Source: Cycas panzhihuaensis (taxonomy: Eukaryota > Cycadophyta). Taken from it: a DNA stretch of 64,000 nucleotides. Of the stretch, positions 11,161-22,433 are shown piece by piece; positions within the stretch are counted from its first letter, which is position 1; the number at the start of each line of letters is the position of its first letter. The notes beneath the pieces are model-generated. The model saw nothing but the letters and a program-made list of their open reading frames with translations, searched no databases and was not told the origin of the DNA. The stretch is taken from the NCBI GenBank assembly GCA_023213395.1, contig CM041465.1, positions 182,597,741 through 182,661,740 on the forward strand, read 5' to 3'. A program made the translations under genes and the position numbers.

Positions 11161-12320
11161 TGTCGCTACCTAGTATCTTCTGCTCAATACAATGAGGATT
11201 GGTTCGTTGACTCCGGTGCCTCAAATCACATGATTGGTAGAGAAGATTGGTTTGAATCTTTGCAACCATATTTGACAAGAAAAACTGTAGAGTTGGGTGA
11301 TGATTAACCTCTGAAAATCAAAGGCAAAGGAACCATCGTGATCAAAGTCAAGCAAGAAATCAAAAAACTTGGGAATGTTTTGTTTGTGCCAGGTTCGAAG
11401 AAGAATCTTTTTTCTATGTCACAATTAAGAAAAACGAAACTTTGAGTAATGTTTCATGAAAACGGAAAATGTTATATTCTTGACATTGAAAAAAGGAGGT
11501 GAAGTCATTACCGAAGGAATGCAAACTGACAATCTTTATAAGTTGGTTTCTACTCCTATTATCTCATCTATAAAAATTCTTATTGTTCAAAATAATAATA
11601 ATGAAATCTAGCATTCTGCTATGGACACATTGCAGATGGTAGATTAGAGTTGCTAAAAAATTTTGAGATGGTTGATAGGCTGCCTGTTAGTTTCACAATA
11701 AACTCCTCAGTTTGTAAAAGTTGTATGTTAGGGAAACAACATAGAATGCCATTCCAAGAAGTAACTAGAGATTGAAGGAAAAATTAGAATTGATTCATAG
11801 TGATATATGCGGCGGAGCAATTACACCAAGCTCTATAAATGGTACCAAGTATTTTCTCACTTTTATAGATGACTTCACTAGAAAAGCTTGGGTGTACTTC
11901 ATTTTTAGTAAATTTGAAGCTCTTGATGGCTTTAAAGAATTTAAAACTCAAGTAGAAATTGTAAGTGGGCACAAAATAAAAATGCTTAGGACAAATGGAG
12001 GTGGAGAGTATGTTTCAAATGATTTTTCAGATTTTTGCAAGACTTATGGCATTCATAGATAAATTACTACTCCATACACACCATAATCAAATGGAGTAAT
12101 TGAAAGACTGAACAAGACCATAACAAAAATGGCTTGATGCATGATAAAGGAGAAAGATGTCTCAAACATATATTGTCCTAAAGCAGTTAATACTGTTGTT
12201 TATCTAACAAACAGATGTCCCACAAAGGCACTTGACAAAGTCACTCCAGAGAAAGCATGGACAGGCACAAGACCATATATAAGTCATCTAAGAACATTTG
12301 GATGCACAACCTAGGTACAT
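11161..12320 (+). pseudogene. E4 protease and integrase
   Basis: Protease: WFVDSGASNHM near 11198-11232 keeps the catalytic DSG. Pre-integrase and integrase follow. An open stretch at 11772-12060 starts at IHSDICGG (first catalytic Asp) and includes the second-Asp region RTNGGGEYVS, where the aspartate reads N. The glutamate motif NGVIERLNK is kept, but stops replace glutamines at 12084-12086 and the preceding R. Coding continues to FGCTT and HIL at 12320, where the solo LTR enters. Confidence 0.88.
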
Positions 12321-12325
12321 ATTCT

Positions 12326-12877
12326 TGTGAAAAGGGGCCTAATGGCCTTACAATCCCAAGATCTAGAAGCTAGGTTCACTCTCGTTCTAGAAAGCAACAA
12401 ATGCTAAACAAGTATGACACTCCAAGATGAAACATAAGCAAGACAAAGCATGAAAAGAAGGAGCAAGAAAATGATACCAAATGTGAGGGGTTGGAATTGG
12501 TCCAACCTCCAAATGAATAATAGTTTGATTAGCAATGGCAAAGATAACAATCTGACTCTAACTCTATATGAGAACAATGAGGAGAGGTCTCATTATATAG
12601 AGTGAAAGGAGAGACCTAAGGCATTGGATGTTTGAAAAGTGTCAAACATCCAAGGTACATGCCTTGCATGTAGGACATGTGTCCTTTTAGGGCTTTCAAG
12701 TGAGAAAAAGTGCATGGGGGTCCATTTGACCCTTTAGTGACAATGTTGTGTCACTAGAGAAGAATGTGGGTGTTCACTTTATCACTTAAGTGATAAGTCA
12801 CCCTTGAAGTACAAAAGTACAAATATTACATGAAAAATAAAGTACATAATCTTAACATGTAAACATAAGGTTTGACA
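12326..12877 (-). repeat. Solo LTR of the E8/E9 family (552 bp)
   Basis: Matches the LTRs of E8 and E9 over its full length, from TGTGAAAA at the left to GGTTTGACA at the right; by element orientation it is on the minus strand. It is flanked by the duplication ATTCT at 12321-12325 and 12878-12882. It has no internal region, so it is probably the product of LTR-LTR recombination. It interrupts the E4 coding region between integrase and linker. Confidence 0.93.
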
Positions 12878-12882
12878 ATTCT

Positions 12883-14840
12883 AACTAAAAAAAAGAACAA
12901 AATTAGATGATAAAAGCATTGAATGCATTATGCTTGGATATAGTGCAAAATCAAAAGATTATCATTATGTAGATGTAAAAACAAAGAAAATGTATGTAAG
13001 TAGAGATGTAACTTTTGATGAAGGTATTTCAATAAGTAAAGATACTACTTGCTCTAAAAGAGGCATAGTATTCGAAGAAAATGCAGAATCTACTGATAAA
13101 GACAGTCTAGCTGAGGAAGAGTCAACTTCTTAGGAAGACACATAAGAATTGACTTCTCAGGAAGAGTCAGAAACATTGACTGAAGAAGGACAGGAAAATA
13201 TTTTAGAAAAGAGACTACCTAAGTGGTATCTAAAAACTATAGAAGAATCAAAGGGAGATGTGTTCGAGCATAGAACTAGATTTCAAAGGTATCAAGCTTT
13301 GGTCTGTTTAGTCGAGCCCCAAAGTTTCAAAGAAGCCTGTCAGAAAATAGAATGGCAAGAAGCCATGGACAAAGAAATGAAGTCTATAAATCAAAATAAC
13401 ACTTGGGACTTGGTTCTTCTACTAGAAGATAAATACATTGTAAGTTGTAAATGGGTATACAGAATAAAGAAAAAAACTAGATGGAAGTATTGAAAAGCAT
13501 AAATCCCAACTTGTAGCTAAAGGGTATACCCAAACAACAGGCATCGACTACGAAGAAACATTTGCTCTTGTAGCAAAGCTCATAAACATTCGCATAGTTA
13601 TAGCTTTGGCAACTCAATACAAATGGGAAATTGTGCAATTGGATGTGAAAAGCACCTCCTTGAATGGTGATCCCAGTGAAGAAATTTATATGGATCAGTC
13701 ACCTGGATATATTAAAAAGGGAGAAAAACATTTGGTTTGCAGACTGAAAAAGGCATTATATGGCCTCAAGCAAGCACCTAGAGCCTGGTATGCCAAATTA
13801 GAACATCATCTTCAAAAAGGAGATTTCAATAGATGTGAAGTAGATCCAAGTCTTTATATAAAAAAAACAAAAGACTCAATCACCATAAATGTGGTATATG
13901 GAGATTATTTGATTGTAATAGGGAATGATCAAGAAACTATCAGCTAGGTAAAAGCACAGATGGAAAAAAATTTGAAATGATTGACATGGGTGCACTTCAC
14001 TACTACCTTGGCATAGAAATTGATCAAGCAGAAAGTGGGATCTTGATCTCACAATCCAAGTATACTATAAATTTGCTAAAGGGGATCAATATGGAGGAAT
14101 GCAATCCATGTGCTACACCAATGGAAGCAAGTTGTATTCTGACTTAAATGAAACTCTCTTCAAACAACTTGTTGGTAGCTTCATTTACTTAATAACTAGT
14201 AGATCAGATATATCCTTTTCTATTGGAGTTATTTCGGGATTTATGCATAATCTAAAGATTGTTGAAGAATATTGCATAGAGAATCTTGAGATATATCAAA
14301 GGTACTTTGAATTTTGGGCTACAATACACCAAGACAAATGAACTAGACATAATTGGATTCATTGATTTTGACTGGGCTGGAGAATCTCAGGAAAGGAAAT
14401 CAACATTTGGTTATTGCTTTAGTCTTGGAACAACTGCAACATCATGGAGCAGTAAAAAGCAGCCAACAATAGTCCTATCTTCAACAAAAGCAGAATATAA
14501 AGATGCAGCTAGTGTAACTTGTGAAGCAGTGTGGTTGAGACAACTCTTGAATGATCTAAATCAAGGCTGTCAAAAGGCAACTACAATTTATTGTGACAAT
14601 CCAAGTGTAATCAAGCGTACCAAGTATCTTGTCTTTCATGCGGGAACCAAACATATAGAAGTTCATCATCACTTCATCAGAGAAAAGGTCCAGAATAAAG
14701 AAGTTGACTTACGATATTGCAACAGGGATCAACAAGTTGTAGATGTCTTAGCAAAACCATTACCAAAAGATAAGTTTCAATATTTTAGGGATCTACTTGG
14801 AATGAAAAACAAAAGATCAAATATTGAGGGAGGGTGTTAG
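12883..14840 (+). pseudogene. E4 linker, reverse transcriptase and RNase H
   Basis: Linker: LGYSAKSKDYHYVD, then YVSRDVTFDEG at 12930-13133. Reverse transcriptase: LPKWYLKTIEE, CKWVYRIKKK, a frameshift near 13485, QLDVKSTSLNG, YGLKQAPRAWY. The active site reads YGDY at 13897-13908 instead of YVDD, so the second catalytic aspartate is lost. RNase H at 14286-14837 is open and well kept: FDWAGESQERKSTFGYC, SSTKAEYKDAAS, HAGTKHIEVHHHFIREKVQ. The stop lies at 14838-14840, inside the first bases of the 3' LTR. Confidence 0.92.
14823..14834 (+). other. E4 polypurine tract
   Basis: ATTGAGGGAGGG directly before the 3' LTR. It also encodes the last residues of pol. Confidence 0.85.
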
Positions 14841-15069
14841 AATATTAATGTTTTATCCTAAGTTTGTATTATAGGAAACTTTATGTAAACTAAGGGTTAG
14901 GTGTTATTGTCCCCTCTTTGTATTAAGCTTACATTTGTCACACATATTGACATTTGTCATTTATGTATAAATCGATTATGTAAAGTACTTGTATAAAAAG
15001 AGAGAACACTTCTCTCATCAAATCAATGAAGAATTATTTCATTCTCTTCAATTTAGTTTATTTCCATCA
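14835..15069 (+). repeat. E4 3' LTR (235 bp)
   Basis: Starts TGTTAGAAT and ends TTCCATCA. It is the same length as the 5' LTR and is followed by GGTGA. Confidence 0.95.
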
Positions 15070-15459
15070 GGTGAGTACATCCAAGAACTTTGCACAATTT
15101 TGCAAGAATAATGTCATTAGAAGACAATTTTCAGCACCTCACACTTCTTAGTAGAATGGTGTAATTGAAAGGATGAGCATAACATTAGTTAGCAAAGCCA
15201 TGTTAGCAGCCAAAAATCTTGCAACATCTTTTCGGGTAGAAGCAGTTAATACAATTGCTTATCTAACAAACAGGTGCACCACAAAAGCAGTTAGGAATGT
15301 CACACCAGAGGAGGTTTGGCTTTGCAGAAAGCTAATAGTTAATCACTTGAAAACTTTTGGATGCATTGCATAAATGCACATTCCAAAAGAGCAAAGAAAG
15401 AAATTTGATGGCAATAGTCTTAAATGCATCTTCATTGGCTATGCTACTTGCTGTAAAGC
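15070..15459 (+). pseudogene. E3 integrase continued (between E4 and E5)
   Basis: Resumes after E4 with GGTGAGTAC (GEY of the second catalytic region). Two consecutive TAG codons at 15149-15154 stand where two glutamines are expected before NGVIERMS. The tail TIAYLTNRCTTKAV, TPEEVW and FGCIA follows. The last motif, CIFIGYATCCKA, is cut at 15459 by E5 and resumes at 29800 (YKLYDFETKKV). Confidence 0.88.
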
Positions 15460-15798
15460 TGATGAGTATTATTCATCCTTATGTCATGACATTTTGTAAT
15501 ATAATATGTAAATTATTGCACTTATATGAAAAGTACATTTAAGTTAGTTAGTAGGTTGTTAAACTAACTAAGACAATTAATTAGACAATTAGTTAGGTAG
15601 TTTTTTAGGTGGTTACTATGCCCTTGATGTAAATGAGAGGCACCTTATTATACAAGTCACTAGAGTGTGTGTGTAATATGATTGTAACCTGAATTTTTGG
15701 AGATAATAGAAGAGAATTCAATTTCTATCATCTCTTCGACAATCCTTGTTCAAAGGGTAACATTCTTTGATTCTATAATCACTCTCAATTACACATCA
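15460..15798 (+). repeat. E5 5' LTR (339 bp)
   Basis: Starts TGATGAG and ends ACACATCA (terminal inverted TGATG/CATCA). It contains a run of TTAGTTAG-type repeats. It lacks a 31-bp stretch of those repeats that the 3' copy has, which accounts for the length difference. Confidence 0.9.
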
Positions 15799-15801
15799 AA
15801 T

Positions 15802-15814
15802 TGGTATCAAAACC
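15802..15814 (+). other. E5 primer-binding site
   Basis: TGGTATCAAAACC, three bases after the LTR. It is close to the initiator-methionine tRNA site. Confidence 0.7.
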
Positions 15815-16972
15815 TACGATCAAGCCAATAAATTGAATGTTCACCATCTCCAAATAGGGGATTTCAAAGAAAGTTCCTAGAATCTGATGCTTTAGCTACC
15901 TATAGAAGAATAGCTCACTGCCAAGAACCCTGCCGAGAGAATTTTATGTAAGAAAAAAAAAGTGTCATGTATGATGCCCTAGCAGGAAAGAATGATACTT
16001 TAGAAGGGAGGAGGACTAGTTTGCACTGGTTCTTTGATGTATGAGCTGTGAAAATGACATGAGGTCTAACATGTAAGGAAGAAACCCCTTACCCTGGCCA
16101 CCACACAAGAAGGTGGGAGGACACCATTTAGAGCAACTACAAGGAAGGACTACCATGTCTGAGAACCATCAGACAAAAATGCCGAAGTTTGAGCAGAAGG
16201 GAAAATGGCCAACAAAAAGTGAGATGTCCAAATGAATGGTCAAAGCCTGCTAACGAAGTCATGGCACATGGAAGGGATGCCCACACATAATCCATGAGAA
16301 TGTCGTCGATTGTGAGAAGAAAATGGACATTGAACCACATCTCTAGACAAACCTCAATCACAAATGTTGTAGACAAGAAGAGAATGCAGAGGCTTGGAAA
16401 TAAATCTATCCATAGAACAAAGAAGATGATGTAAATGAAATCCACCTAGTAAATTTGCCACATTAGCCGAAATTGCTTAATCGGGATTGTAGAGCCACCA
16501 TGACAAATGATTTAAAAAAAAAAAAGGATTTTTCCAAAGTGGAAGGTAAAAATTTTATATGGAATATTCTCGAAATATTCTTTAAGAATATTCCTAGCAT
16601 ATTCCTCGAGTACTAAGAGTTACATATAAAATACATCATTTATAAGGACTATAACAACCAAAGGAATACCATTATTTTAGAAAATTGCAGGGCTACGTTT
16701 TGATAGAGTTATCTTTAATTAGCAAATGACAATTGTGGAAATTTATTATTTTTGACAAAATTGCTAAAAGGTAGATGAAAAGGCATTAAAAAATCACTTG
16801 TTAAGTGCCAAAATTCATCTTTCTTTTAATTTTAATCAAGCTTGTTGCAAAAGGGAATCATGTAAAGTAATTTTAATACCCACAGGAAAATTTTAGGTCA
16901 TTAAAATGTTGACATCTGTAAAGACATTATCATATTTTGGAAGTCAATTGTTAAGTTTTAGTCAAGCATAAC
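15815..16972 (+). other. E5 leader, nothing recognised
   Basis: About 1.15 kb, AT-rich, with no open frame that shows a known motif on either strand. Confidence 0.5.
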
Positions 16973-17806
16973 ATGCCTCACAGAGGAAAATAGATCTCTT
17001 CAGAGGAGGAGATGGTTGAAGGCTCTGAGCGAGGATCAGAAGAGCCACCTCCAACTTTTGCGCAAGTAATGGAGCATATGATGTAGAACATGATGACCAT
17101 GTTTCAACAACTAATGGTTCATCAAACCCAATAGACCCAACAACTTTTACCGGCACAACAGGCCCAGGTTCCCATAGTAGTCCCCATCTGGTAGTCACAG
17201 CTCAAGTTGGATACTTCAGTTACTTCAAGAATGGGTACACAAGCTGTGAGACTCACTAGTCTTGTTCGAGAAGGCACTGACCTATTTGTAAGGCCAGTGC
17301 TTGAATTAGGCACCCCACAGATGCAGATGCTTCTTCAAATAGCTTCACCACTGGAGTTAAGAGATTCTTTATCATTAGAGAGATTTATCGAGGATTAGAT
17401 AGATCATTCTCATATCTTGTTGATGAGTGTACCTACAACCATTTCAGTAGGTTTGCACCCAACATAGACAATGCGACACAACATCGTGCCAATTGTACAT
17501 TACACTAAGGAAGGGTGCCTACTTTGTGTGATGATACTTCGGTGTCCATTGGACACACACCTTAGAGGCATTCCAATTGACGATTACCGAGGAAAAACCC
17601 AGAGTGCAGTCAAATATTGTCAAGCAGGATTCCTTTCCCCCATACTTATCAACAACACTTCTTGGTACTGGGCAATCTAGTCCAACATCATCTCTCTTCA
17701 TGGTAAACAAGGAGAAGACATGGTCTACCATAGCCATTGTAGATTACCTTCTACTTATCAATCGAGGACCAAGAAATTAGGGATACTTTCCTCTACAATA
17801 GGGAGG
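16973..17806 (+). pseudogene. E5 interior: Gag-like remnant
   Basis: The frame from ATG 16973 is broken by stops. It includes PPPTFAQVMEHMM, a Q/M-rich stretch ending in LLPAQQAQVPIVV, and then an open piece at 17207-17396. Such Q/M-rich N-termini occur in plant Gypsy Gag proteins, but no capsid or zinc-knuckle motif is visible, so the family is not certain. The interior ends in a purine run (AATAGGGAGGAA, 17797-17808) that serves as polypurine tract. Confidence 0.45.
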
Positions 17807-17808
17807 AA

Positions 17809-18128
17809 TGACGAGTGTTGCTCATTCTTATGTCATGACACTTTGTAATATAATGTGTAAATTATTGTGCTTATACGAAAAGTACATTTAAGTTAATTAA
17901 TTAGTTAGTCAATTAGTTAGGAGTCAGTTAGTAAGTTGTTAAACTAACTAAGACAGTTAGTTAGACAATTAGTTAGGTAGGTTTTCAAGTGGTTACTAAA
18001 ACCTCAATATAAATGAGAGGCACCTTATTGTGCAAATCATCAAAGACTGTGTGTAATGTGATTGTAAGCCAATTTTTTTGAGATAATAGAAGAGTATTCA
18101 ATTTCTATCGGCTCTTTGACAATCCCTG
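17809..18128 (+). repeat. E5 3' LTR, first part
   Basis: Starts TGACGAG and follows the 5' LTR to GACAATCCCTG, where E6 is inserted. The remaining 50 bp are at 29745-29794. Confidence 0.9.
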
Positions 18129-18335
18129 TGTAAAAGGTAATGTTTTATCTAGGCTAATGTTTTATCTAGGATATCAAAAGTCCCTTGTAAGGGTCATGTA
18201 TCAACTCCCCCTTTCTTCTTCAATGTGACAAGTGGCACCATCTCATTAAGCGGTTGCCATTTGTCCCATACTCTTTGAGATGTATTTAAAGACTTACAAA
18301 TGATCAATAAATCATGAGAGTGAATTTCTTCTACA
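18129..18335 (+). repeat. E6 5' LTR (207 bp)
   Basis: Starts TGTAAAAGG and ends CTTCTACA. It carries two copies of CTAATGTTTTATCTAGG-like sequence, a 17-bp tandem duplication absent from the 3' LTR. Confidence 0.93.
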
Positions 18336-18347
18336 TGGTATCAGAGC
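18336..18347 (+). other. E6 primer-binding site
   Basis: TGGTATCAGAGC directly follows the LTR. It is an exact match to the usual initiator-methionine tRNA site of plant Copia elements. Confidence 0.93.
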
Positions 18348-19019
18348 AGGCTATTGAGTCCCTCTGTCTGTAAGAGAATTAGGTCTCTGGGAATCAGAGA
18401 AGCATTAGATCAAGGCAATTAAAGAAGTCTAAGGAGTCTAGGGTATTCATCAAGCAAGTCTCAGACAGAGTTCTTCCTGTGTACGGATCAGAGTATGAAA
18501 CTGTACAGAATCGTATGGACGTCAAAAATCAAAGTCATCAGAATCTTATGAAACTTGGTAGTTCATAGATTGGGGTCCCCTCAACATTTTCTTCTTCTGG
18601 ACTGACGTGATTTGAAGACTTTTCAATGGACTTTTGGCCAGGTTTCTCTACGCATGGGTTTGGAAGCTTTCTCCTTCAAATTTTCTCAAAAATTCAAGAT
18701 AAAACTTGGCTATTAAGTATCTAATCCCGTCTCCGTCTAAAATCGAAGAGATTAATTCATGATTTGCTGGGTTTTCTCCCGTTTTGAGCATTTTTTCATC
18801 ATTCCCAAAAACCTAAGTGCACGGATTTGGAGTTTTTCAGTGTCGTTTCTCTCAGATCTGAGAGAGTTTCAAAAAACTAATACCAGATTTGGATACCCAT
18901 TTGCAAGATCTTTCAGTTGACACCTTCTTTTCTCTCATCTGTACATTTTGGATTTTATATGGAAATTGTGACAACAGATCTCATTTCTCGCATTACGTAA
19001 ATCATATTTTTTGTTGATC
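18348..19019 (+). other. E6 leader
   Basis: About 670 bp without coding similarity. It holds TGTACGGATC and TGTACAGAATCG near 18479-18513, like other leaders here. Confidence 0.6.
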
Positions 19020-19970
19020 ATGGCATCCTCTGCTGGATCATTGCTTGAAGCCGACAAGTTGACTGAATTGAATTTTAGTATTTGGAAAATTAAGATAGAG
19101 GGCCTCTTAAGAGCAAAGCGTGCCTGGAAAATCATTGTTGGTGATGAAAAACAACCCACTGACATAGATGATCTACTGGATTGGGAAGAAAGAAACAATC
19201 TTGTTGTATCTGTCTTCAAACTTTCAATCTTTGATTCCCTACTAGTCTATGTAGACAGTGTTGAGAATGCTCATGAAATTTGGAAAACAATGTCCTCCAT
19301 GTTCAGTCAAAAATATGAAGCCAGAATTGTTGCACTCATGGAGGAACTTTACAAACTTAGGATGAAAGGTGGTCAAACAATATCCGACTTCATAACTAAG
19401 TTGACCAACATCAAAACTGCTCTTCTCACAACTGGGGACAAAATAATAGACACTGAGTTAATACATCTTATGCTCAATAAATTGCCCAAATCATTTGATA
19501 ACATGGTAAACGTGTTGACATGTGGAGGACAAACTGCCACAGTGACCCTTGATGTTCTTACAGGACATATGCTCAGTCAAGAGCAGAGGAATCAAAGATA
19601 TGAAGAAGACGGGGAAATTGAAGAAGCACTTGTCACCAAACTTCACTTGGGAAGTTGAGGACGAGGTCAATATAACCTCAGAACACGAGGAAGAGCAACG
19701 AGTGGCTACAGAGGTCGCTGGACTGAAGGTAGGGGACGAGGAATAACTGTTACAAATCTACCATGTGATGTTAGAGTTTGTTTCAATTATGGTAAACCCG
19801 GCCATTTCTCAAGTGCTTGTAAAGCCTTCGACATTTGCTATCATTGCAGACAAATAGGCCACTATCCTTACCAGTGTCATCATAGAGGAATTGAAATTCA
19901 AAAAGGGAAGCAGGTGTCTGGAAACTGCAGCAGAGAATGAGACTCAACAGAAGAAGTGGAAACGGCCTTC
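19020..19970 (+). pseudogene. E6 gag with two zinc knuckles
   Basis: ATG 19020 (MASSAGSLLEADKL) opens 213 codons without a stop, to 19658. This is the best-kept Gag in the window: UBN2-type capsid region with WKIKIEGLLRAKRAW and LMLNKLPKSFDN. A frameshift near 19658 leads to a basic RG-rich stretch and two knuckles at 19779-19877: CFNYGKPGHFSSAC (second cysteine changed to tyrosine) and CYHCRQIGHYPYQC (intact). A stop follows near 19940. Confidence 0.9.
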
Positions 19971-20336
19971 ATAGTAGCGTTAGCAGCAAGTGCCAGTGCA
20001 CCAGAAAATTGGTACGTTGATTCAAGAGCCTCACGTCACATGACCGGAATTGAAGAATGGTTTGAAGTCCTCAAACCATATGGTCTTAACAAATTTGTCG
20101 AATTAGGAGATAACTTTCCTTTGCATATAAAAGGAATAGGACAAATTGCCATAAATATTAATGGGAAAATCCAACGAATAGGCAATATTTTCTTCATACC
20201 AGGAATGAAGAAAAATCTCCTATCAGTGTCTCTGTTAAGCAAAAAAAAACTGAGAACAATATTTGATGAAAATGGCCATTGTTATAACCTTGACGCGAAA
20301 AAGAATGGTGTTGTAATAGTTGAAGGATAAAAATGT
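19956..20336 (+). pseudogene. E6 protease
   Basis: Open frame 19956-20327. The active-site motif reads WYVDSRASRHMTG, with the invariant glycine after DS replaced by arginine (a G-to-A change). The rest is typical of Copia protease and pre-integrase: ELGDNFPLHIKGIGQI and NLLSVSLLSKK. Confidence 0.88.
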
Positions 20337-21392
20337 AATAGGCTGTACAAAGTTCTCTCCACTCTTGTGTTGCCTGATAAAGGACCTATGATATCTACTT
20401 CTAATGTAAATTCTCTTGTTGTGACCAACAAGGATACTAATGAAATGTGGCATTTGAAGTAGGGTCATATCTCTCATGATAGACTAGAAAAGCTAAAAAA
20501 ATTGAAGATGGTAAATGGCCTGCTTGACATTCAATTTAATTCATTTCTATGCAAAAGCTGCATGATGGATAAACAACATAGGGTTCCTTTTTCAAAAAGC
20601 ACATGGCATGCACAAGATAAGCTGGAACTAATTCACACTGATTTGTGTGGTCCATTTACACCAATTTCAACAAATGGAGCAAGGTACTTCCTAACCTTCA
20701 TTGATCACTTTTCCAAAAAGACATGGGTATATTTTTTGTTTAGTAAATCAGAAGTATTCAATTATTTCAAAGAATTTAAAACAGAAGTAGAGTTGGAAAG
20801 CAACAAGCAAATTAAATGTGTCCATTCAGATGGAGGTGGCGAGTTCATGCCCAATGTGTTTTTCCATTTCTGTAAAGTGCATGGAATCCGCAAACAAGTC
20901 ATAACCCCGTATACACTATAATCAAATGGGTTAGCAGAAAGAATGAATAGAACAATTTTAGAAATGGCTCGGTATATGTTAAGCAAGAACGCCATCACAA
21001 GGAAATACTGGGAAAAGGCTGTGAACACAACTGTGTACTTGATCAACAGGAGTCCAACTCAAGCACTGGGTGAAATAACACCTGAAGAGGCGTGGACAGT
21101 CCATAAACCAAATGTAAGTCATCTTAAGATTTTTGGTTGCAAAGCATATGTACATGTTCTTGATAAAAAAGAACCAAACTAGATAACAAAAGCATAGAAT
21201 GCATAACGGTTGGATATACCAGTCGTTCAAAGGCATACCGATGTCTCGATCCAAAGACAAACAAACTCTACGTAAGTAGAGATGTAATATTTGATGAAAA
21301 GAAAAGAATCACTGAAGCTGAGCACCAAGAAACAAACGTAAGTGATCAAAACATGAAAATAGTTCTACCGGAAGATAAATCAGATATTGCTT
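20337..21392 (+). pseudogene. E6 integrase and start of linker
   Basis: The zinc region is followed by IHTDLCGPFTP (first Asp kept) and CVHSDGGGEFMP (second Asp kept). A stop at 20919-20921 stands in place of glutamine before SNGLAERMNR (Glu kept). The tail reads TPEEAWTVHKPNVSHL. A small shift near 21180 is followed by the linker YVSRDVIFDE near 21272. It is interrupted at 21392 by E7. Confidence 0.9.
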
Positions 21393-22198
21393 TGTTGACT
21401 TGGGGGGATTATCTTATTACACTTATGAGATAAACACACTTGTCAATTGCACAGATTATAGTCTAGTTAAGGATACAGTCAACATATCATCACAGAAAGT
21501 ACACATACTCCTTTTTCACTTCATACCACATAGCATAATCATGCAATAACACGTAATTCAAAGGCACATTCAGCCATATAACACATACAATATCAATTCC
21601 ACGTAACTCTTCTTTCCATTAAGCAATAAGTTTGATTACACAGATGGCTAGAATGCATTCCTATGCATTCCAAGAAGATACACACTGTTACATGCACCCA
21701 TGTGGTACTTATCATTATACATGGCTCCAATTGGTCATTACGTCGCATCCGTACCATTGCGTACCCTGAATATTCGACTCTCACCCTAACCGAATGGTCC
21801 TTGCGAGCTTCCTTAAATGTGCCTCTTCGTACCTTTTGGCTGAAGGGTTATGACTGTTTGTCATAACCGTACCCCTCCAGTCAAGCGTACCTTTTCATTA
21901 GTCATTGGTTACACCTTAACCAATGCCTTAATCCTATTCGTACGTCCATACGTACGTCTAGCAACTCAGTGCTCCCACCGGTCCCGCATCGTCATGCGCA
22001 TCGCTCGCTCATTTCCGCTCGCCGATGGTACGTAGCTGTGTTGCATACCTGTTCTAGGTACGCACCATCATACGTGCCTGCATCCGGTTTTTCCAACTGC
22101 TTTGCCTCGTGCGTACCTGCATGCGGTCCGCACTGCACATCCGTGGTTATCCACCTACCGGGTCTTCCACGACCATATGATCAAAATATACCCCAACA
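21393..22198 (-). repeat. E7 3' LTR (806 bp)
   Basis: On the plus strand it starts TGTTGACTTGGGG and ends ATACCCCAACA (inverted ends TGTTG/CAACA). It contains about 12 GTAC words, many as CGTACC or CGTACG. It is richer in GC than its surroundings from about 21740. Confidence 0.93.
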
Positions 22199-22433
22199 TC
22201 TATCCGGGTCAATAAGATGGGTTTGAGCATCCTTGCTCAACAAAATTCCAAAAATTTTCAAAATTTTGGGGTATTCTCCCCTCATTGCCTCAAGGTCGCT
22301 CCTCACGCCTCGTCTCCGCTAGGATCTCCTCATTAATTTGTCTTAAGGTAGCAATTATAGCATCTTTTTCCTTAATTTTATCTTGAAGGGCAGCTATCTC
22401 GACTTTATACCCTTCCTCCATTTCTTGAATAAG
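22199..22433 (-). other. E7 region between extra ORF and 3' LTR
   Basis: No gene recognised. On the minus strand a purine stretch GAGGGGAGAA lies near 22275, about 75 bp from the LTR. It might be a displaced or decayed polypurine tract. Confidence 0.4.

Larger units (their letters stand above)
9307..15069 (+). mobile_element. E4: complete Ty1/Copia retrotransposon (5763 bp)
   Basis: Both LTRs are 235 bp and the flanking duplication is GGTGA at 9302-9306 and 15070-15074. The order is LTR, primer site, leader, gag, protease, integrase, reverse transcriptase, RNase H, purine tract, LTR. A solo LTR of the E8/E9 family splits it at 12326-12877. I count about 16 differences between the LTRs (about 7%), mostly C/T and A/G. 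Confidence 0.95.

Noticed and set aside
18336-18347. tRNA-like word TGGTATCAGAGC
   Set aside because: It is the complement of a tRNA 3' end used as primer site next to an LTR, not a tRNA gene; no cloverleaf follows.
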